Source: a virus | DNA: 22,389 nt | IMG/VR virus record: IMGVR_UViG_3300025594_000059 | Coordinates: 1 to 22,389 of that record | Reading direction: 5' to 3' (one strand) | Shown: positions 1 through 7,713 of the stretch, one piece after another | Layout of the letters: each line of letters opens with the position of its first letter | How positions within the stretch are numbered: the stretch's first letter is position 1 | Notes under the pieces: generated by a model | What the model saw: only the letters and a program-made list of their open reading frames with translations | What the model was told of the DNA's origin: nothing | Database searches by the model: none | Position numbers and translations under genes: made by a program

Positions 1-1119
1 GTAGACAAAGGTGCTAAGGCCGAGAATGGTGGAAGTAATTATATCAAAGGTGTTATTAATTCGAGATCGAGATATATTTATTGCATCTTAGATGATACCA
101 ATGATTTAAATGGAGATTCATTCACAATGTCTGGAGACTCTCCATTAGCGGGCGTCGGTGTATTCCAGCTCAAAGGTGGTATTGAAGCTCAGGATAACTT
201 GAAACTAGAAGCTGATATTAAAAATGCATTAGATCTCCTTTCAGATACAGAGACAGAAGATATAAGTCTTCTCTTCTCTCAGATTAATGACGACGGCGCC
301 GTGATTCAGAATCACATTCATGCGATTGCGACGAGTAGGAAAGATGCAATGGCATTCCTTTCTCCACCGAAGGAAGATACAGTGGGTCAGATTAATCCGC
401 TGGCTAGTGTTTTGGCATTCGCCAACGATACTTCGACCGAGGGCGGCCTAAAAAATCGGGATGCGGAGGGATCTTATGGTTTCATCGATTCTGGTGCAGT
501 GTATATCTATGATCGTTATAATGATGTATATCGTTATATCCCAGCAAATGGTCACATTGCAGGTCTCTGTGCTAACACAGATGATGTTGCAGAACCTTGG
601 TTCTCACCAGCTGGTCTCAATCGTGGAAGTCTTCGCAATGTCGTGAAGGTTGCTTATAACCCTAAGAAAGCAGATAGAGATGAACTCTATAAAGCTGGTG
701 TTAATCCAGTTGCTGGTTTCCCAGGTAGTGGCATCGTTCTCTTCGGTGATAAGACTGCACAAGCTAAACCATCTGCCTTTGATAGAATCAATGTTCGTAG
801 ATTGTTTATCGTTCTCGAAAAAGCAATTGCAACTGCAGCTAAGTATCAGTTGTTCGAAATTAATGATGAATTCACCAGATCTTCTTTCAAGAATTCTGTT
901 GAGCCATTCTTGAGAGGTGTTCAAGCCCGTCGTGGTATCACTGATTTCCTTGTTGTGTGTGATGATAGCAACAATGATGCAGGTGTTGTTGATTCTTCTA
1001 ATTTTGTTGCTGATATTTATATTAAGCCAACAAAGTCTATCAACTTCGTAAACCTGAACTTCGTCGCGACACGAACTGGTGTTGAATTCTCAGAGATCGC
1101 TGGTCGATCTAACGCTTAA
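1..1119 (+). CDS. 18: Tail sheath protein gp18, 5' end missing
   Basis: The reading frame is open from base 1 to the TAA at 1117-1119, so about 372 residues of a longer protein are visible; the N-terminus lies upstream of the window. The C-terminal half carries segments typical of contractile tail sheath subunits: a PWFSPAGLNRG motif, then NVVKVAYNPKKADRDELYKA, and a late segment with a long beta region ending near VNLNFVATRTGVEF. Sheath subunits polymerise around the tail tube and contract to drive it through the host envelope. The tail tube gene follows after 31 bases, as in T4. The internal ATG at 127 is not the real start, because the homology continues upstream of it. The family call is from recognition of motifs and gene order, not a search. 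Confidence 0.93.
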   Translation, partial: VDKGAKAENGGSNYIKGVINSRSRYIYCILDDTNDLNGDSFTMSGDSPLAGVGVFQLKGGIEAQDNLKLEADIKNALDLLSDTETEDISLLFSQINDDGAVIQNHIHAIATSRKDAMAFLSPPKEDTVGQINPLASVLAFANDTSTEGGLKNRDAEGSYGFIDSGAVYIYDRYNDVYRYIPANGHIAGLCANTDDVAEPWFSPAGLNRGSLRNVVKVAYNPKKADRDELYKAGVNPVAGFPGSGIVLFGDKTAQAKPSAFDRINVRRLFIVLEKAIATAAKYQLFEINDEFTRSSFKNSVEPFLRGVQARRGITDFLVVCDDSNNDAGVVDSSNFVADIYIKPTKSINFVNLNFVATRTGVEFSEIAGRSNA

Positions 1120-1150
1120 TAAATTAAAGAAAGAAAGGAAATAAAAAATT

Positions 1151-1687
1151 ATGTCAGATTTTAAAGTAGATACCCTTAAGGGTAAATTAGGGGGAGGCGG
1201 AGCACGCGCCAACCTTTTTAAATGCACGTTCTCGGGCGCAAACGGACTCACAGGTGATGCAGGCGATAAGGCAACACATCTATGTAAAGCCGCTTCGCTT
1301 CCGGGTTCAGTAGTTGGTCAGGTTGATATACCATTTCGAGGTCGAGTATTGAAAGTCGCGGGAGACCGCACATTCGAAAACTGGACTGTGACATTCATCA
1401 ATGATGAGGATTTTGCAATTCGGGATCAATTTGAAACTTGGATGAACAAAATTAATGGTCATGAGAATGGAAAAGGTGAAGTAGACCCTGAAAAATATCA
1501 GAGTGTTTTGACAGTTGAGCAACTTAGCCGAGACAAGACCTCGAAGGGATTGAAGAAAATCATCCTTGATGGTGCTTTCCCTGTTAACATCTCTTCGATC
1601 GATCTCAGTTATGATACAACCGATGCGGTTGAAGAATTTACTGTTGAGTTCGCTTATAACTACTATAAAACTAACACAACTACTTAG
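1151..1687 (+). CDS. 19: Tail tube protein gp19
   Basis: A 178-residue protein, slightly longer than the roughly 163-residue T4 gp19. It forms the inner tube of the contractile tail through which DNA passes. It shows the tube-fold pattern: an LPGS loop near residue 50, a GDRTFENWTVTFINDEDF strand pair at about 71-90, and a C-terminal EFTVEFAYNYY strand. A weak Shine-Dalgarno (AGAAAGGAAAT) precedes the ATG. No late promoter lies between it and gene 18, so it is probably cotranscribed with the sheath. A strong terminator hairpin follows at 1717-1744. Gene order sheath-tube-portal supports the assignment. Confidence 0.93.
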   Translation: MSDFKVDTLKGKLGGGGARANLFKCTFSGANGLTGDAGDKATHLCKAASLPGSVVGQVDIPFRGRVLKVAGDRTFENWTVTFINDEDFAIRDQFETWMNKINGHENGKGEVDPEKYQSVLTVEQLSRDKTSKGLKKIILDGAFPVNISSIDLSYDTTDAVEEFTVEFAYNYYKTNTTT

Positions 1688-1700
1688 TTAGTTAGTTAGT
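1685..1700 (+). repeat. TTAG tandem repeat after the gp19 stop
   Basis: Four TTAG units overlap and follow the gp19 stop codon, giving stop codons in more than one reading frame before the terminator. A similar TTAA-rich stretch with several stops follows gene 23 at 6721-6740. Confidence 0.7.
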
Positions 1701-1716
1701 AAGTAATTAAAAAATT

Positions 1717-1744
1717 ATGGGCTCCTCAATCTTGGGGAGCCCAT
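1717..1744 (+). terminator. Terminator hairpin after gene 19
   Basis: ATGGGCTCCTC (1717-1727) pairs with GGGGAGCCCAT (1734-1744) across a 6-base loop, giving 11 pairs including one G-U. A T-rich stretch (ATATTTT) follows. It separates the sheath/tube transcript from gene 20, whose own late promoter starts 10 bases downstream. Confidence 0.85.
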
Positions 1745-1753
1745 ATATTTTCG

Positions 1754-1761
1754 TATAAATA
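1754..1761 (+). promoter_or_regulatory. Late promoter TATAAATA for gene 20
   Basis: Perfect match to the T4 late promoter box, read by the gp55 sigma factor in T4. Only 6 bases (ACATAT) separate it from the gene 20 ATG, so the predicted transcription start is essentially at the start codon. Confidence 0.88.
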
Positions 1762-1767
1762 ACATAT

Positions 1768-3267
1768 ATGAATCTATTTGGATATGAAATTAGTAAAAAG
1801 ATTACGTCGAGAGAAACAAAACTCGATAAAGATCTAAAATCATTTGTTACACCACGTGACGAGGAAGGCTCTTCTTCTGTTGCTACAACTGGTGGATACT
1901 ACGGTCAATACGTCGATATTGATGGTACTAGTAGTGACAGCTCATCAGAGTTGATTGTTAAGTATCGGGAATCTGCATCACAACCAGAGTGTGATCAGGC
2001 CATTAATGATATTGTTGACGGAGCTATTGCATCGGGGGATGATTCTGCACCCGCTGCATTAAATATGAACGACTCTGAATTACCAGATTCAATCAAGAAG
2101 CAGATTCAAGAAGAATTTAGTAAGGTACTATCCTTATATAAGTTCAATCGTAGGGCGTCTGATCTATTTAAGGAATGGTATATAGACGGCCGACTATACT
2201 TTCACGTCATAACTGATGAAAAGAATTTTAATAAAGGTATCAAAGAGCTTAGACAGGTAAATCCTTTACATCTTAAAAAGGTTAAAGAGGTTAAAAAAGT
2301 TCTTGATCCAAAGACTGGGGCCAAAATCCCAAAGACTGTATCTGAATATTATATTTACTCAGAGGGTGGCGATGGTTCCGGTTCAGATGTTGGATTTAAG
2401 ATTGCCAAAGAAGCAATCATCGCGTGCCCTTCTGGTTTACTTGATGTTAATCAAGAAAATATAATAGGACATTTACATAAGTCAATGAAGTTGGTGAATC
2501 AACTTCGAATGATGGAAGATTCATTAGTGATGTATCGTGTATCACGTGCACCAGAAAGACGAATCTTCTATATTGATGTCGGCAATCTTCCAAAGGGTAA
2601 GGCTGAAGAATATGTACAATCTGTGATGAGTAAATATCGCAACAAGCTTGTATATGATTCGGCTACAGGTGAGATTAGAGATGATACCCGACATATGTCG
2701 ATGCTTGAAGATTTTTATATGCCACGAAGAGAAGGTGGTAGAGGTACAGAGATTACGACTCTTCCTGGTGGAGAGAATCTTGGACAGATTGAAGATGTTG
2801 TATTCTTTCAGAAGAAACTTTATAGATCTTTGAATGTGCCTATTGCAAGACTTGAACAAGATACTACTCATGCATTTGGACGACCAAGTGAAGTATCTCG
2901 TGACGAAGTTAAATTTCAGAAATTCATTGATAAGCTTAGAAACAAATTCTCTTTTCTATTGATTGATGCTCTACGAATTCAGTTAATCCTAAAGGGTGTT
3001 ATTAAACAGTCTGAATGGGATACAATCGAAGAGAGTATTGCAATCAATTATGTTGAAGATAATTACTTCTCTGAATTGAAGGAAGCCGAGATTATCAAAG
3101 AGCGTGTTGAAGCCCTTAATATTGTCAATGAATTTGTTGGTCAATACTACTCTAAGGCTTGGGTCCGCAGAACGATCTTGAAGCAAACTGATGAAGATAT
3201 TAGAAAAATTCAAGATGAGATTGAAGATGAGAAAAAAGATGAGCCAGATGATGATTTGGACATTTAA
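1768..3267 (+). CDS. 20: Portal vertex protein gp20
   Basis: A 499-residue portal subunit, a little shorter than T4 gp20 (524). The portal is the dodecameric ring at one head vertex that nucleates prohead assembly and is the DNA packaging channel. Diagnostic segments include ECDQAINDIVDGAI near residues 73-86 and the stretch RAPERRIFYIDVGNLPKGKA at about 263-282, followed by VQSVMSKYRNKLVYD. The C-terminus is strongly charged (EIEDEKKDEPDDDLDI). The start is fixed by the late promoter 6 bases upstream and there is no Shine-Dalgarno, so translation probably starts on a leaderless mRNA. It lies between tail tube and prohead core genes as in T4. Confidence 0.95.
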   Translation: MNLFGYEISKKITSRETKLDKDLKSFVTPRDEEGSSSVATTGGYYGQYVDIDGTSSDSSSELIVKYRESASQPECDQAINDIVDGAIASGDDSAPAALNMNDSELPDSIKKQIQEEFSKVLSLYKFNRRASDLFKEWYIDGRLYFHVITDEKNFNKGIKELRQVNPLHLKKVKEVKKVLDPKTGAKIPKTVSEYYIYSEGGDGSGSDVGFKIAKEAIIACPSGLLDVNQENIIGHLHKSMKLVNQLRMMEDSLVMYRVSRAPERRIFYIDVGNLPKGKAEEYVQSVMSKYRNKLVYDSATGEIRDDTRHMSMLEDFYMPRREGGRGTEITTLPGGENLGQIEDVVFFQKKLYRSLNVPIARLEQDTTHAFGRPSEVSRDEVKFQKFIDKLRNKFSFLLIDALRIQLILKGVIKQSEWDTIEESIAINYVEDNYFSELKEAEIIKERVEALNIVNEFVGQYYSKAWVRRTILKQTDEDIRKIQDEIEDEKKDEPDDDLDI

Positions 3268-3280
3268 AAATAACAATTAT

Positions 3281-3288
3281 TATAAATA
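3281..3288 (+). promoter_or_regulatory. Late promoter TATAAATA for the prohead core gene
   Basis: Perfect TATAAATA box, 14 bases after the gene 20 stop and 6 bases (GATACT) before the next ATG. The same GATACT spacer precedes the uvsW ATG at 7904. Confidence 0.87.
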
Positions 3289-3294
3289 GATACT

Positions 3295-3618
3295 ATGAAC
3301 AATACAGAAAAACTTTTTAATGATTTAGTGAATAATGATGAGCAGGCTGCTATGAGTTCTTTCACAGTAGCAATTCAAGATAAACTTGATCAAGTTATGG
3401 CAGTGAGGAAAGTTGCTATTACATCTGAAGTCTTTAATCAAGCTACTGTTGAAGAGTCAACTGAACTTGAGGAGGCTGCTATCGAGATTACATTCAAGAA
3501 GGGTAAGTCTTCTAAGAAGGAGATTGCTAAATTTAAAAATCAGAAGGAATTCGAGAAGTGGTTCATTAAACATGAAGATGATATTGAAATCACTTCACAC
3601 AAAGGATTAGAAGAATAA
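3295..3618 (+). CDS. Small prohead core protein (gp67/gp68-like by position)
   Basis: A 107-residue charged protein between portal and prohead protease, where T4 and cyanophages encode the small core proteins gp67 and gp68. The N-terminus MNNTEKLFNDLVNND is followed by a Lys/Glu-rich region and a C-terminal half (EIAKFKNQKEFEKWFIKHEDDIEI) that looks helical and folded. In T4 these proteins help fill the prohead core and are degraded during maturation. I cannot decide between gp67 and gp68, and the identification rests mainly on position, size and charge. The gene has its own late promoter, with the predicted transcript starting at about the ATG. The protease gene begins 2 bases after its stop. 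Confidence 0.65.
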   Translation: MNNTEKLFNDLVNNDEQAAMSSFTVAIQDKLDQVMAVRKVAITSEVFNQATVEESTELEEAAIEITFKKGKSSKKEIAKFKNQKEFEKWFIKHEDDIEITSHKGLEE

Positions 3619-3619
3619 T

Positions 3620-4267
3620 ATGAAATTAATCACAGAACATTTAGATTCAAACCTCGAATTTCTCATTGAGAAAGATGAGAAGGGTAACAAGAATACCTAC
3701 ATCGAGGGTGTCTTTATGCAAGCGGAGCAGAAAAACCGCAACAATAGAATTTATCCTAAAAACGTATTAACTGAGGCATGTGACAAATACGTAAAGGAGC
3801 AGGTTAAAACTGGAAGAGCTGTTGGTGAGTTGAATCACCCAGAAGGCCCAGCAATTAACCTTGATAAAGTTTCGCACAGAATTACCGAACTTAATTGGGA
3901 TGGTAATGATGTTGTTGGAAAGGCACTTATACTGAATACGCCAATGGGTAATATAGTGAAAGGACTTATTGAAGGTGGATGTAAGTTAGGTGTCTCAAGT
4001 CGTGGTATGGGAACAGTTGAAAGCAGGAATAGTAAGACCTATGTGAAGAGTGATTTTATGCTCTCCACAGTGGACATTGTACAAGATCCTTCTGCACCGG
4101 AAGCATTCGTTAATGGAATAATGGAAGGTGTTGAATGGATTTATGAGAATGGTATTCTTAAACCTCAACAGATTGAAGAATATGAGACTGAAATACGTAA
4201 AGCATCTAAATCTGAACTTGCAGAAGCTCAGAAAAGGGTCTTTAGTGATTTCCTCTCCAAACTCTAA
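3620..4267 (+). CDS. 21: Prohead core protease gp21
   Basis: A 215-residue serine protease, close to T4 gp21 (212). It processes scaffold and capsid proteins inside the prohead. Visible family motifs are GELNHPEGP with the likely catalytic His at residue 73, GVSSRGMGTVE with the likely catalytic Ser at 126 or 127, and the VDIVQDPSAPEAFVNGIMEG block at about 151-170. It starts 2 bases after the core protein gene and ends 19 bases before the scaffold gene, so these are probably translated from one late transcript. The expected cleavage motif in substrates is (L/I)-x-E, and candidates are visible in gp22 and gp23. Confidence 0.94.
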   Translation: MKLITEHLDSNLEFLIEKDEKGNKNTYIEGVFMQAEQKNRNNRIYPKNVLTEACDKYVKEQVKTGRAVGELNHPEGPAINLDKVSHRITELNWDGNDVVGKALILNTPMGNIVKGLIEGGCKLGVSSRGMGTVESRNSKTYVKSDFMLSTVDIVQDPSAPEAFVNGIMEGVEWIYENGILKPQQIEEYETEIRKASKSELAEAQKRVFSDFLSKL

Positions 4268-4286
4268 TCATTAAAATAATAAAGCT

Positions 4287-5435
4287 ATGTCAGAAGAAAA
4301 CACAGAACTAGAAGACATCATTGAAGATGTCTCTGAAGAACAGCTTATTGCTAATGAAGAGCTTGTACAGGATCTACCTGAAGTCTCTGAAGAGCAAGAA
4401 GCATCCTTTGATGATTCCATCAAGTCAATTCTCCTCGGTGAAAAGAAAGCCGTAAAAAAGGAAGAAGAAGACGAAGAAGAATCTGAAGAAGAAGAAGATG
4501 AAGACGAAGAGGAGATGGAAGAATCCACCAAATCTAAGTCTAAGAAAGAATCTGAAGACGAAGAAGAATCTGAGGACGAAGACGAAGACGAAGACGAGAT
4601 GGAAGAATCCACTAAGTCTAAGAAAGAATCTGAGGACGAAGAAGAATCTGAAGAAGAAGAAGAGGACGAAGAAGAGCCTAAGGAATCTAAAAAGAAGGTT
4701 TCTGAAGCACTTGATCTCCTTATCACAAATGAAGCTGAACTTAGCGAAGACTTCAAAACCGAAGCTGCAACACTTTTTGAAGCAGCTATTGCAGAAAGAT
4801 CTCTTGAGATTCAAGAAAGTCTTGAAGCAAAATACAATTCGGAATTGAACGAAGAAGTTGAATCACTCCGTGAGAGTCTTGTCGAAAGAATCGATGATTA
4901 TCTTTCATATGTGGTTGAAAGCTGGGTTGAAGAGAACTCTGAGCAAGTTGAAAATACACTTCGCACAGATATCGCTGAAAACTTCATGTCTTCACTTAAA
5001 GACCTATTCATCGAGAACTATATCGAAGTTCCAGCCGAAAAGAGAGACCTTGTTGAAGAACTCAACACATCTGTTGAAGAAACATCTTCACAACTCTCAG
5101 AAGCTGCAACCGAGATCGAAACTCTTAAAGAGCAGATCGAAACATTCGAGAGAGCTGAAGTTATCAACTCACTATCGGAAGATCTGTCAGAAACAGAAAC
5201 ACATCGTTTCAAGACTATCTTGGAAGACATGAGTTTCTCTGATAAAGAAGTCTTCTTCAATAAAGCTCAGACAGTCAAAAGTTCAATCTTTGAAATCAAA
5301 GAAGAAACATCTCAAGAAGAATCTTTGGTTGAAGAAACCGAAGACGAAACAGAAATCGTAATTGAAGGTACAACAGATCCTCTCACGAAGCTTCCTGCTT
5401 CTATGAGACAATATGTTGAAGCCCTCGCAAAATAA
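4287..5435 (+). CDS. 22: Prohead scaffold (core) protein gp22
   Basis: A 382-residue, extremely acidic protein at the gene 22 position, between protease and major capsid. gp22 forms the internal scaffold on which the capsid shell assembles and is later cut to peptides. Residues about 55-135 are an almost unbroken Glu/Asp/Ser/Lys run with an internal duplication of a 28-residue unit. The rest is mostly predicted coiled-coil helix (for example SLEAKYNSELNEEVESLRES). T4 gp22 is about 270 residues, so the acidic insertion accounts for much of the extra length. Low-complexity sequence limits homology, so position and composition carry the call. No clear Shine-Dalgarno is seen before the ATG. Confidence 0.88.
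   Translation: MSEENTELEDIIEDVSEEQLIANEELVQDLPEVSEEQEASFDDSIKSILLGEKKAVKKEEEDEEESEEEEDEDEEEMEESTKSKSKKESEDEEESEDEDEDEDEMEESTKSKKESEDEEESEEEEEDEEEPKESKKKVSEALDLLITNEAELSEDFKTEAATLFEAAIAERSLEIQESLEAKYNSELNEEVESLRESLVERIDDYLSYVVESWVEENSEQVENTLRTDIAENFMSSLKDLFIENYIEVPAEKRDLVEELNTSVEETSSQLSEAATEIETLKEQIETFERAEVINSLSEDLSETETHRFKTILEDMSFSDKEVFFNKAQTVKSSIFEIKEETSQEESLVEETEDETEIVIEGTTDPLTKLPASMRQYVEALAK
4512..4668 (+). repeat. 84-base repeat encoding acidic 28-residue units in gp22
   Basis: Two direct copies beginning with codons for EMEESTKSK start at 4512 and 4596, 84 bases apart. The second copy lacks 6 bases (one Ser-Lys pair). Both run into EDEEESE-type acidic tails made of GAA/GAC/GAG codons, giving a long purine-rich tract on the + strand. 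Confidence 0.8.
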
Positions 5436-5472
5436 ACCATATCACAAACAATAACATAGGAGAAATTCAAAA

Positions 5473-6723
5473 ATGTTTAATACAGAAAACGAAATGAAAA
5501 AGTGGGCACCAGTGCTTGAGCACAAGGATGCACCTGCTTTCCAAGATTCACACCGCAAGGCTGTTACAGCCAAGCTTCTAGAAAATACAGAGATCGCTCT
5601 TCAAGAAGAGAGAGTACAATCTGGTTTTCTTAACGAGAATAACGTAACTACATCGGCTGTAAGTAAGTTCGATCCAGTTCTTATCTCTCTTGTACGTCGT
5701 GCAATGCCTAATCTCATCGCTTATGATGTAGCAGGTGTTCAGCCAATGTCCGGTCCAACTGGTCTCATCTTCGCGATGAAGGCACGTTACAACGACACCG
5801 CATCTAGCCCAAGCCTTACTAAGATTGGTACGGACGACGTGGAAGCACTTGGTCTCGACGAGCCACAAACTGCTTTCTCTGGTCCTGTTTCCACAACTGC
5901 TGGTGAAGCTCTTGGCGGAGATAATGGTGCTGCTTTCGGCGACATGGGTTTCACCATCGAGAAAGCTGTTGTTGAAGCTCAGACTCGTGGTCTTAAGGCT
6001 GAATACACAATGGAACTTGCTCAAGATCTTAAGGCAGTTCATGGTCTTGATGCTGAAGCTGAATTGGCTAATATCCTTTCGACTGAAATCCTTGCGGAAA
6101 TCAATCGTGAAGTTATTGACACAATCAATGACAAGGCTAAGCCTGGTTTCACTCCAGATCCTTCCTCTCCATTCACTCCTGGCGTATTCGACCTTGCATC
6201 TGATGCTGATGGTCGTTGGGCTGTTGAGAAGTTCAAGAGCTTGATCTTCCAAATCGAAGTCGAAGCTAATAAGATTGCAACTGAAACACGTCGTGGTAAA
6301 GGTAACTTCATCATCTGCTCAAGCAATGTTGCTTCCGCACTTGCAGCCGCTGGTCAACTTGACTACACACCTGCTCTTGCTACTAATCTACAAGTAGATG
6401 CAACTGGTAATACATTCGCCGGTGTCCTTAATGGTCGCCTTAAGGTATATGTTGATCCATATGCTGCTGTCGATTATGTAACAGTTGGTTTCCGTGGAAC
6501 TAATCCATATGATGCTGGTCTCTTCTACTGCCCATACGTACCACTCACTATGGTTCGTGCAGTTGATGAAAGCACATTCCAACCTAAGATTGGTTTCAAG
6601 ACTCGCTACGGCATGGTCAAGAACCCATTCGTAGAAGCTGCTACTAGTGGCGGCGTTGGTAATGCTAACCTGAATCCATACTTCCGTAGATTCGAAGTTC
6701 TCAACATCAATGTTGGCAGTTAA
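5473..6723 (+). CDS. 23: Major capsid protein gp23
   Basis: A 416-residue HK97-fold capsid subunit, shorter than T4 gp23 (521). The hallmark block PVLISLVRRAMPNLIAYDVAGVQPMSGPTG starts at about residue 68 and matches the T4 segment with MVRRAIPNLIAFDICGVQPM. The N-terminal 45-55 residues are probably a prodomain removed by gp21. Candidate (L/I)-x-E cuts are LQE (43-45), whose spacing to the conserved block is close to T4, and LNE (53-55). It has a good Shine-Dalgarno (AGGAG at about 5458-5462) and no TATAAATA directly upstream, so it is probably read through from the gene 20-22 transcripts. It is richer in G+C than most neighbours and prefers GCT for Ala, consistent with high expression. Confidence 0.96.
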   Translation: MFNTENEMKKWAPVLEHKDAPAFQDSHRKAVTAKLLENTEIALQEERVQSGFLNENNVTTSAVSKFDPVLISLVRRAMPNLIAYDVAGVQPMSGPTGLIFAMKARYNDTASSPSLTKIGTDDVEALGLDEPQTAFSGPVSTTAGEALGGDNGAAFGDMGFTIEKAVVEAQTRGLKAEYTMELAQDLKAVHGLDAEAELANILSTEILAEINREVIDTINDKAKPGFTPDPSSPFTPGVFDLASDADGRWAVEKFKSLIFQIEVEANKIATETRRGKGNFIICSSNVASALAAAGQLDYTPALATNLQVDATGNTFAGVLNGRLKVYVDPYAAVDYVTVGFRGTNPYDAGLFYCPYVPLTMVRAVDESTFQPKIGFKTRYGMVKNPFVEAATSGGVGNANLNPYFRRFEVLNINVGS

Positions 6724-6748
6724 TTTTAATTAATTAATTTTATAATTT

Positions 6749-6778
6749 GAAGGGGTCTCGAAAGAGGCCCCTTCTTTT
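6749..6778 (+). terminator. Terminator hairpin after gene 23
   Basis: GAAGGGGTCTC (6749-6759) pairs with GAGGCCCCTTC (6764-6774) around a GAAA tetraloop, 11 pairs with one G-U, followed by TTTT. This is a textbook intrinsic terminator. The next late promoter begins only 8 bases after the stem. Confidence 0.93.
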
Positions 6779-6781
6779 GTT

Positions 6782-6789
6782 TATAAATA
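6782..6789 (+). promoter_or_regulatory. Late promoter TATAAATA for gene 3
   Basis: Perfect late box directly after the gene 23 terminator, with only 5 bases (CACAT) before the ATG at 6795. It excludes the in-frame ATG at 6747, which lies just upstream of the terminator stem. Confidence 0.88.
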
Positions 6790-6794
6790 CACAT

Positions 6795-7253
6795 ATGAGT
6801 AACTTAACCAGCAATTATAATTTTCTTTCACCAACAGGATTTAAGTTGGTTGTGAATCATGATCGATTAGCTAATTTGGAATACTTCGCCACAAGTGTGA
6901 CGCTTCCATCCTTTAACACTGGAGTCGTTGATCTTAATAGTCAGCAACATAAAGGATATATTCAGGGCGATATGACAATGGACGAATTATCTTTGAGAGT
7001 TGCCATTGATGAAGATATGAAAGTTTATACTGAGATGTTTGAATGGATGATTGAAAGTAGGGATGAAAAACTAATATCATTTGATGCAACTTTAATTATC
7101 ATGACCAGTCATAACAATCCTAATAGATCTGTTCAATTTAAAAACATCTTTCCAGTAAGCATGGGCTCTCTTGAATTTAATACTCAAAGCAGTGACATTG
7201 AATATCTTCAGGCTGATATCTCGTTTAGATATGATGAGTTTAAATTCGTATAA
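6795..7253 (+). CDS. 3: Tail completion / tube terminator protein gp3
   Basis: A 152-residue protein. The pattern FKLVVNHDRL, then SVTLPSFNTGVVD, MTMDELSLRVAIDEDMKVYTEMFEWM, LIIMTSHNNP, FKNIFPVSMGSLEF and a final ISFRYDEFKF matches my recollection of T4 gp3 (176 residues), in which a DPLIVRFIVDEE segment precedes YEWML. gp3 caps the tail tube and sheath so that tail length is fixed and the head can join. The same strand pattern is seen in gp19 here, as expected for the tube fold. In cyanophages gene 3 also directly follows 23. The start is set by the late promoter 5 bases upstream; translation from 6747 would begin just before the terminator hairpin. Confidence 0.8.
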   Translation: MSNLTSNYNFLSPTGFKLVVNHDRLANLEYFATSVTLPSFNTGVVDLNSQQHKGYIQGDMTMDELSLRVAIDEDMKVYTEMFEWMIESRDEKLISFDATLIIMTSHNNPNRSVQFKNIFPVSMGSLEFNTQSSDIEYLQADISFRYDEFKFV

Positions 7254-7256
7254 ATA
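7249..7256 (+). promoter_or_regulatory. Late promoter TATAAATA for uvsY, overlapping the gene 3 stop
   Basis: The TAA stop of gene 3 (7251-7253) lies inside this perfect box. Seven bases separate it from the first ATG (7264) and ten from the second (7267) of uvsY. Confidence 0.85.
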
Positions 7257-7263
7257 ATACCAT

Positions 7264-7713
7264 ATGATGAGTTTAAATGATATTTTAGAATCTTGGAAGA
7301 AAGATTCGGTGATTGATGAGCATGCTTTAGATGATGTAACTATTCAGACATCTAAACTACACGCTAAGTATCTTGAAATCTTCACACTGTCTAAGTTGCA
7401 GTTGAGGAAGAAAGAGATGGATCTGGAGCAAGTTCGAAAGGATAAGTGGCTTTACTACACAGGAAAGATGACACAAGGAGAGATGGATAAAAGAGGATGG
7501 TCATATGATCCATTTCAAGGTATGAGTAAACCTCTTAAATCAGAGATGGAAATGTACTATAGCACTGATGTAGATATCGTTAAAGTAAGATCTGGTATCG
7601 AATATCAGAAAGCCATTACTGATTCCCTTGAAGAGATTATGAGTAACATTCGATGGAGACATTCACACATCAAGAATATAATTGATTTCCGTAAGTTCAC
7701 ATCTGGAATGTAA
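7264..7713 (+). CDS. uvsY: Recombination mediator UvsY
   Basis: A 149-residue protein (148 if the second of two adjacent ATGs at 7267 is used), close to T4 UvsY (137). UvsY loads the UvsX recombinase on ssDNA covered by gp32. Recognisable family features are the N-terminal LNDILESWKKDSVIDEHAL, a central lysine-rich helix before WLYYTGKM, a DVDIVKV segment, and the C-terminal HIKNIIDFRKFTSGM, which parallels the T4 ending IKHIQDMRAFEAGK. It lies between gene 3 and uvsW. Transcription from a late-type promoter is notable, since recombination is coupled to late replication in T4-like phages. Confidence 0.87.
   Translation: MMSLNDILESWKKDSVIDEHALDDVTIQTSKLHAKYLEIFTLSKLQLRKKEMDLEQVRKDKWLYYTGKMTQGEMDKRGWSYDPFQGMSKPLKSEMEMYYSTDVDIVKVRSGIEYQKAITDSLEEIMSNIRWRHSHIKNIIDFRKFTSGM

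Noticed and set aside
1014-1021. TATTTATA, a late promoter box on the - strand inside gene 18
   Set aside because: It encodes an Asp-Ile-Tyr stretch of the sheath and no antisense gene follows. About two such matches are expected by chance. The same holds for 21968-21975.
4271-4756. 161-residue serine-rich open frame on the - strand
   Set aside because: It is the antisense image of the GAA/GAC-rich gp22 tract. It has no promoter or ribosome site and a low-complexity product.
5578-6252. 224-residue open frame on the - strand opposite gp23
   Set aside because: It lies fully inside the major capsid gene, shows no known motif and has no start signals. Codon bias of gp23 explains the absence of stops.
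6747-6794. Upstream in-frame ATG for gp3
   Set aside because: It lies just before the terminator stem, and the extension would be encoded through the hairpin and upstream of the late promoter.
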